NCBI GenBank assembly: GCA_905220665.1
Contig: CAJNAR010000023.1
Coordinates: forward strand, 124,001 to 188,000
Direction: 5' to 3'
From: Albugo candida
Lineage: Eukaryota; Oomycota; Peronosporomycetes; Albuginales; Albuginaceae
Length of the DNA: 64,000 nt
Shown here: positions 58,513 to 64,000 of the stretch, one piece after another
How positions within the stretch are numbered: position 1 is the first letter of the stretch
How the letters are laid out: the number at the start of each line of letters is the position of its first letter
Made by a program: the position numbers and the translations under genes
Notes under the pieces: generated by a model
What the model was told of the DNA's origin: nothing
The model's input: the letters and a program-made list of their open reading frames with translations, nothing else
The model's database searches: none

Positions 58513-60318
58513 TTCAGAAAAGTTAAGGGAGTAATAATGCAGTTTAACTCTTAAATGAATATATCATTGCAAAAATTTTGTGGGGATATCAATACCCTAA
58601 AAATATTGAAAAATTTGGATGCATGGTAGGAATTTACAAAATTGATTTGATTGCAGTCTTATACAAAGGGCCCTACTTTTACGAATTTAGCACATTCGGA
58701 ACAGCTCTTCTTATGTACATTCTCCGAGCTTCCGACATAATTAGCGCCATTGATTGTTCTACTTTGGCTCTGTACAGTGTTTGTGTGTTTTGGTGCGATC
58801 GATGTGTTGACTGGAACTGTTTTGAATTAAGCCAAACTCTGATATCTTGAATGTCGTGCCGAATGAAACATACCTTGGAAACGAATGTGCTGGACCGGAT
58901 GGGGATGATAGGTTTTGTTTCCAAAGCAGCATATGCATGCTGGATAGGTGTGCCTGGCAGGATGAATGGACGAAATCGATTAAAAAAACTTCGTTGGTAC
59001 ACGAGTTTGTGGTAAATAGACAGGGAAAAATGAAGAAGCCGACATTCTGTTCTGATCAAAAGCTCGGATGCAATCACCATATTCTATTGCAGAATTTTGA
59101 CAGTCAAGCACATCCTGGTCTGATTCTTGGTAGATTTTTGGGTGAATTAGTCAGCGCATCACAAACCTTGACAATCATCATATATATTGCAAAGACAACT
59201 CTGCTGGTGTCTCTAGTATTTATTTACGCCTCCTTATGAAATACGTATCAAAACCAAGACAATCGTACACTGACCAATCCTCTGAGAAGGAAGATAAGAA
59301 TTACGTTCACTGAAAACTCAACGAAGGATGGCTGTTCTTGTGATCGAGCTTGCAGCTCAAACGTAGTATCAATGACGTAAACTTGACTGATCAGAGCCTT
59401 GAACTACTGGACGATGCCACACTCCTGCCGAGAAGCGTTGGGTTCGTGAAGGAGTGCTTCTTCAAGGACAAAGAATACTACTGCTAAATTCACTGATGGT
59501 GCCTTCCTTGTAAGACTAAGGATACGCTCGAATCAGCTCGACTGATCCGATCTCATTTCAATATACATTGTTTAAGAACCAGAGGTAAAAGTATTAAAAA
59601 AACGAAGCCTGTCGTACTGCTTTCCATGGTTGTTATGGCTAGCTATCAATCCTATCTCCTGCACATAATAACTCCAGTAGATCGGCTTTTTGAGAAAGCT
59701 GTTGCCCGACTGTCTTGAGTATGTGAGCTACCACAATACAAGTTTGAAGAATAGATACCAAGTGCAGCCCATTATCTTAAATCAGGTAGTCGCTTTTCTA
59801 GTATGTTGTTCAGTGTGTCTTGCAACGCAAGAGGCACTAGGAGCTCCTGATTTCTCTAAGTGTAGATGTCAAGCCGCACGATTTTCGCGAATGGTAGGCA
59901 TTCAGTCTAGCATCAATCTCAATGTTAAGCACGTTCCATCATGATTGACTTCAACTAACGCGCTGCTTGTCAAAACCGTCGACGCAAGCTAATGTGAGAA
60001 ATGCCAGAACGATCGGATCGCAAGGAAGGGAGAAACTGATGACAGATATATTCTTCCAAGCAAAACACGTTTATTTCATGCCCAATATGACATTTTAATT
60101 CTTACAGCGACTGCTAGTTGCATAGGAAGGCTCACCAGGTCCAAAATCTGTGTCTGTAAAAAGATGACATTTTCTTTTTTTGAAATAGTACATCAAAGCA
60201 CGGTACCATGGCATTTATTTGACGGCAAAATGTCTCCTCTGCTTTTGCTTCCACGAAACAAGTTTGATGATTCAGATATGTCAACCGCCTGATTTTTTCC
60301 AACTTGTCAACAGCTTCA
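58513..60318. other. Gene-poor stretch, about 1.8 kb
   Basis: A plus ORF at 58847-59239 (opening at TTG; Cys-rich with a hydrophobic end, IIIYIAKTTLLVSLVFIY) and its antisense at 58679-59080 have no family. A minus frame covering 60130-60340 is open (ending FYRHRFWTW) but lies just past the end of the 60.3 kb gene, so it could be an unassigned exon. No repeats beyond the MULE end. Confidence 0.3.
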
Positions 60319-60792
60319 TCATTCTTTTCCCTTTGCGACGATTTTCTTCCGTCGCGATAATCGCCTCAATCGTCTGCGTCCAAGCTTCAGCCTAATATTG
60401 CCGTTCTGTATTCTTTCGCGCTGTTCACTGCTCAAAATGATTTCCAAAACGCTCTATTTAGGAGACTTCAATGTCTCGTATCCACTCGAAAATTGCAATG
60501 CATTTATTTGCGTCTCAACACAAAACATCTCGGCACTCACGTCCTTATTTTTAAGTCTTGAATACATCGTACGCGTACACTCTACTTTTCGGTCGAGCGT
60601 TCTGAACTTGTAAGCTGTTTTGCGTTCGTTCAAATTGCGGGGACAATCTTTTGACTTTTCACGTTCGAATCGCGTCGTGAATGTCTTGCTTTTACTAAAA
60701 CAAATATCTCCCATTTCAGTCCATTTGCTCCATTGTCGTAGCACAGGTGAAACACACCAGAACAGATGCGATCTCATGTCAACTTGCGACAT
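60319..60792 (-). CDS. Small basic protein, two exons (hypothetical)
   Basis: The minus frame ending at 60454 is better read through a GTGAGT...CTCCTAAATAG intron (60454-60540, 87 nt) in phase 0 to a second exon (60453-60319) coding SVLEIILSSEQRERIQNGN and a strongly basic tail with RRRLRRLSRRKK. The exon 1 part (FEREKSKDCPRNLNERKTAY, FRTLDRKVECTRTMYSRLK) is also basic and charged. The ATG at 60792 is the first accepted start, but the frame is open to 61062, so more N-terminal exons are possible. The tail looks like a nuclear/nucleolar targeting or RNA-binding segment. It is divergent from the DUF4954 gene. Confidence 0.42.
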
Positions 60793-61176
60793 ATTCTTTT
60801 GGCTTATCGACTGTCTCTTACAACTCGCACTTTCACATAAAACTCGCTGACTGGAAGGACTTATGTTTACTTTCTCAAATCGCTTCGTATAAAAAGGCAA
60901 TGTTTTCTTGTTGCCAAAATCCGGCTGCTTCCATTTCTTCACACTTTGAGAATTCGCTCTGAAGCATACGAGGGAAATAGAGACGCTGAGCTTCTCGTTT
61001 GCATGTGGAGGCTGGCTCAAGCTGTACCTCTTCACCGTGATAAAAGCATTCCAGAAGTACAAGCTTGCATGACAAGATCATCATCCGGAGTTCTCGCGGC
61101 CCGACTCTTTCCTAATTGCTCGCATAATTCGAAACTTTTACAAAAAAAGACTGTCAAATTGCATGCAATAATCGCA

Positions 61177-62624
61177 ATGGTGCAAGTATCTGTGACAACG
61201 TCGTCCTTCCTGCAAGAAATCACAGCAGCAAACCAGCATTTCCAATCGGCTCATACATTCGCAAATAGTTTCACGCTGGAATATCAGTCTACAATTACTT
61301 ATTATCGTCTTACAGAAGAGGAAATCGAGGATCTAAAACAGAAAAATAACACTGCTGAAAATTGGAATCAAATCCTAAAGCTATCAGATGCAAAACTTCG
61401 TGTCGATCGAATCCAGTCTTGCTCGTTTCACGGATTCGTAGTTCTCGGTACATCGTCGCCAATTGACAATACACGCTATAAGTAGTTTTTTAGGAGATTT
61501 TGGAAGCAGCTGCGAAATGGTTGACGGTGTGCGTTTCCCCAGTGGCTGTTATAATTCAGCAATCAGCCACTCAATCATTTTGGATGACGCACTAATTCGG
61601 GACACTATCTTATTGCATCACACACTACTTCAGCCAAAAGCGATCGTTATTCGATGTGGAATACTGGGGAATAAATCTGACACACAAACGACAAAACATA
61701 CTTTTGGAAATGGGCTGAGGATTAATTTGGGTGCTGAAACGGGAGGAAGAAACCTCACAATAGTGGCTGATTTGACGTTTGAATGTAAGTGTGTAGCTCT
61801 GTCAACGTGATCGTCTCACATAATTTATAGTGGCGGCGATCTTGACAGAAAAAGGAGGTATAGAGCATGACGAGCTCCAAAAAAGCTATACAAAGCAAAC
61901 GGAAGAGTATATGAGTGTCTTTGATCCGAGTGTATCGAGAATCATCATTGGAGAGGGAGCTCAAGTCTTATTCTGCTCGAGGCTGGAAGGATGTTTTATT
62001 GGCTCTAGAGCTGTGGTTGAGAATTCAGCGCTGTATAATGTCACGCTCTTATCAAATGAAAAAGAACCATCGTCTATTTCCGGCAATTCGATTGTGCGAG
62101 ACTCTATTGTGCAATGGAACAGCACAATCGAATCGATGAGTTTTGTTGAGAGATGCTTACTTTGTGACTCGTGTCGAGTGGAACGGAAAGGCATCGTGAA
62201 AGATAGCGTTCTTGGACCCAATTCATGCATTGCTGAAGGAGAAGTAACGTCGAGCCTCGTGGGGCCTTTTGTTGGATTTCATCATCAATCTCTACTTATC
62301 GCAGCAATCTGGCCCCAAGGACGAGGAAATGTGGCATATGGAGCGAATATTGGGAGTAATCATACCTTACGCCTTCCTGACCAAGAGCTCTTTCCTGGAG
62401 AGGGGATGTTTTTTGGATTAGGTGTGAACATCAAATATCCCACCAATTTTATTCAGGCGCCTTACTCTGTGATCGCCTCGGGGGTATGTACCCACCCACA
62501 ACGTATGGAGTTTCCTTTCTCGCTCATTGGAGCTCCAAGACAAATACTTGAGGGACTATCGCCGGCTTTGAATGAGATTTCGCCGGGGTACGTAGGCAGT
62601 AAGAAATTGCTTGATAGTTACTAA
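61177..62624 (+). CDS. DUF4954-family left-handed beta-helix protein
   Basis: Three exons, 61177-61447, 61494-61784 and 61831-62624, with two 46 nt GT-AG introns, encode about 451 aa. The start ATG 61177 is the last of several choices; the upstream frame is open but unlike the family. The N-terminal motif YRLTEEEIEDLKQKNNTAENW and HGFVVLGDF are followed by hexapeptide-like turns of a left-handed beta-helix (GEGAQVLFCSRLEG, VRDSIVQWNSTIESMSFVE, VKDSVLGPNSCIAEGEV). The C-terminal block has SSLVGPFVGFHHQSLLIAA, YGANIGSNHT, and FPFSLIG. This fits DUF4954, which is best known in bacteria and whose biochemical role is unknown. Some beta-helix relatives are acyl- or nucleotidyl-transferases; activity is not claimed here. 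Confidence 0.85.
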
Positions 62625-62714
62625 CGAACACATGTTAGCTGGGTTCTGAAACACAGCCTATTCACAATTCTGAGAGCTCAAACCAAATTTAAGACGCGGA
62701 ACAAGTCGGAAAGG

Positions 62715-63486
62715 ATGAAAAAAGCCTCCACCGAAATTCTTTACAATCGTGCAGACTTGGTTTCTATTATGAAAAGTAAGCATTTACATTACGAAACTCA
62801 AGCTTATATTCGCACACAGCTGCTAGGGAACGACTTCAGCATGCTCCGGCTAAGTTGACTGCTCCAAAGCACTTCTATACGAACGCAACAGTACCGGGAT
62901 TGGGCTCCAATTACATGACTGAGAAATCACGTGTCTCGGCCATCAACACATACACTTATTTCATTCGATTGTGCGCATTGGAAGCTCTTCTTCGTCTACT
63001 TGAGCTGAACGGACCGTTGATGGGTAATATTCGGTCGATCGGTACATTTATGGCATCAAAGCCTAAGATGTCTTCTAGGTACGTTGCAAACTTGAGCTTT
63101 TTTATCTCTCTCATACGTTTGTATTAGCGACTCTGAGCTTTTAGCAGTTTTAGTGTCCGAATTCAAAAACGAGACGTTTGTAGGAGACTGTTTGCAGGAA
63201 TTGGGTGTCAAGTCTGATGAGATTGCGCGACAAGTGGAGAACGAGATCAAAAGAGATGAAGCACGAGGTCTTGAGATAATTCCTTCGTACACGGCCGTCC
63301 ACACAGCTGCCGATAAAGAGAAGACGGTGGAGGACGCTTACAGGTGAGCTTTGTAACTCACCTTTGACCAGATGGTGGCGTTAATCTCGCTTCAGGAATG
63401 CTGAAAGGATCAAGCATCGAATTGAGGTCGCGTTACGACAAATTGGATGCGTTAATGAATGTTTGCCGAATGTTGATTGTACGTAA
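62715..63486 (+). CDS. Unrecognised protein, four exons, about 208 aa
   Basis: Exons 62715-62775, 62820-63078, 63128-63343 and 63396-63486 join in frame through introns of 44, 49 and 52 nt, all GT-AG. The product begins MKKASTEILYNRADLVSIMK and contains KHFYTNATVPGLGSNYM, INTYTYFIRLCALEALLRLLELN (a hydrophobic amphipathic helix), and a charged, mainly helical C-terminal half (VSEFKNETFVGDCLQELGVK, ARQVENEIKRDEARGLEIIP, AERIKHRIEVALRQIG). No signal peptide or family. Four phase-consistent junctions make it a convincing gene. Its stop lies 14 bp before the ATG of the next gene, so the two could also be parts of one transcript if the final donor (AC|GTAAGA at 63483) is used. Confidence 0.65.
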
Positions 63487-63500
63487 GACATTATCCCGCA

Positions 63501-64000
63501 ATGGCGACCAAAATGTATGGAATGTTGAGATACTCGAATTCATTATACATGACACATAGTATCGTCTTTATAGCGCAATGAATCAATTAATAATGAAATA
63601 CTTTGTGGATAAAGGTTTCTACGATATAGCGGAGGCATTTTGCCGGGAATCACAGACAAAACGCAAGTAAATTGCTGTGTTGATTCTTGCCGAATGGATG
63701 TTTCCTGAAGGATCAAATACTAGCCGATGTGAGTTTGGATGCAGTACAAATGCGCATGGAAATTCAGGAAGCTCTACTTTTGGGAAACATTTCATCAGCG
63801 CGAGTCAAATTGGCCGAAATTGATGCGAATGTGCGTGAAGCTCCAAGCTTTCCTCTCTGAACTGAAATGGTGCCCTTCGTAGCTTCTTCGTGAGCCAGCA
63901 AGCACCATCAACTTTATGCTCAACAAACAGCAATTCATTGAGATTCTTCGGACTGGAGACGTCACAAAGGCTTTAGATTTTGCTGTCGGGTCTCTTGCTC
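63501..64000 (+). CDS. GID8-like LisH/CTLH protein (CTLH E3 ligase subunit), 5' part
   Basis: The exons start MATKI (63501-63514), then 63574 on: AMNQLIMKYFVDKGFYDIAEAFCRES (LisH motif), then 63711-63830: DQILADVSLDAVQMRMEIQEALLLGNISSA, then 63883-64000: LLREPASTINFMLNKQQFIEILRTGDVTKALDFAV, the CTLH region. The order and spacing match GID8/TWA1, a scaffold of the GID/CTLH ubiquitin ligase. Introns at 63515-63573 (59 nt) and 63831-63882 (52 nt) are GT-AG. The junction between the LisH exon and the next exon is off by one base with GTAAAT...GAAG. The gene continues beyond the window. Confidence 0.72.

Noticed and set aside
58847..59239. Cys-rich ORF with a hydrophobic end, considered as a secreted or membrane effector
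   Set aside because: It begins at TTG, has no signal peptide, and an antisense frame of similar length is equally open.

Overview
The window looks like nuclear DNA of an oomycete (stramenopile), probably a compact obligate-parasite type such as Albugo; the genus is an inference. The evidence is an elicitin-like secreted protein, a cytochrome-b5 front-end fatty acid desaturase, very short GT-AG introns (mostly 44-60 nt), very tight gene packing (3' ends 34-107 bp apart), possible oomycete-type initiators (TCATTYY-like), and a degenerate Copia element. No CRISPR, operon or bacterial signal is present.

Left half (1-43 kb) is gene-dense housekeeping sequence. In order: an edge-truncated ORF (-); glycine amidinotransferase (-); an ILRUN-like UBA/FW protein (+); a ubiquitin-like-SF3A2 splicing-factor fusion (+); a delta-6-type desaturase (-); a pepsin-like pseudoprotease candidate (-); a 2.5 kb gene-poor gap holding a 202 bp hairpin; a START-domain protein (-); a DUF1769-PH-DUF547 membrane protein (-); a sphingosine/ceramide-kinase-like lipid kinase (+); a small PH protein (-); an elicitin-like GPI protein (+); a hypothetical gene (-); an ABCB full transporter (+); complex I NDUFV2 with five exons (-); an ABCF/GCN20 ATPase (+); a 1.76-kaa armadillo protein (-); a 2.9-kaa ubiquitin-specific protease (-); and a Qa-SNARE ending in a CaaX box (+). 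Lipid handling and membrane traffic recur (desaturase, START, PH proteins, lipid kinase, SNARE, ceramide synthase relic), but nothing shows that these genes form one pathway.

Accessory zone (43.4-60.3 kb) is decayed. It has one intact-looking lineage-specific gene (47.7-49.9 kb), a degraded paralogue of it at about 45.0-45.9 kb, a ceramide synthase relic, and a nested transposon. The transposon is a Mutator-like element (51080-58503) bounded by a perfect 9-bp target duplication. Its right terminal inverted repeat is split by a Copia LTR retrotransposon (53700-58280).

Right end (60.3-64 kb) returns to genes with many tiny introns: a small basic protein (-), a DUF4954 beta-helix protein (+), an unrecognised four-exon gene (+) and the start of a GID8-like LisH/CTLH gene (+) that runs off the window. 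Exon joins were worked out by hand from reading-frame continuity, splice dinucleotides and remembered family sequences. Similarity claims come from recall, not from a search.
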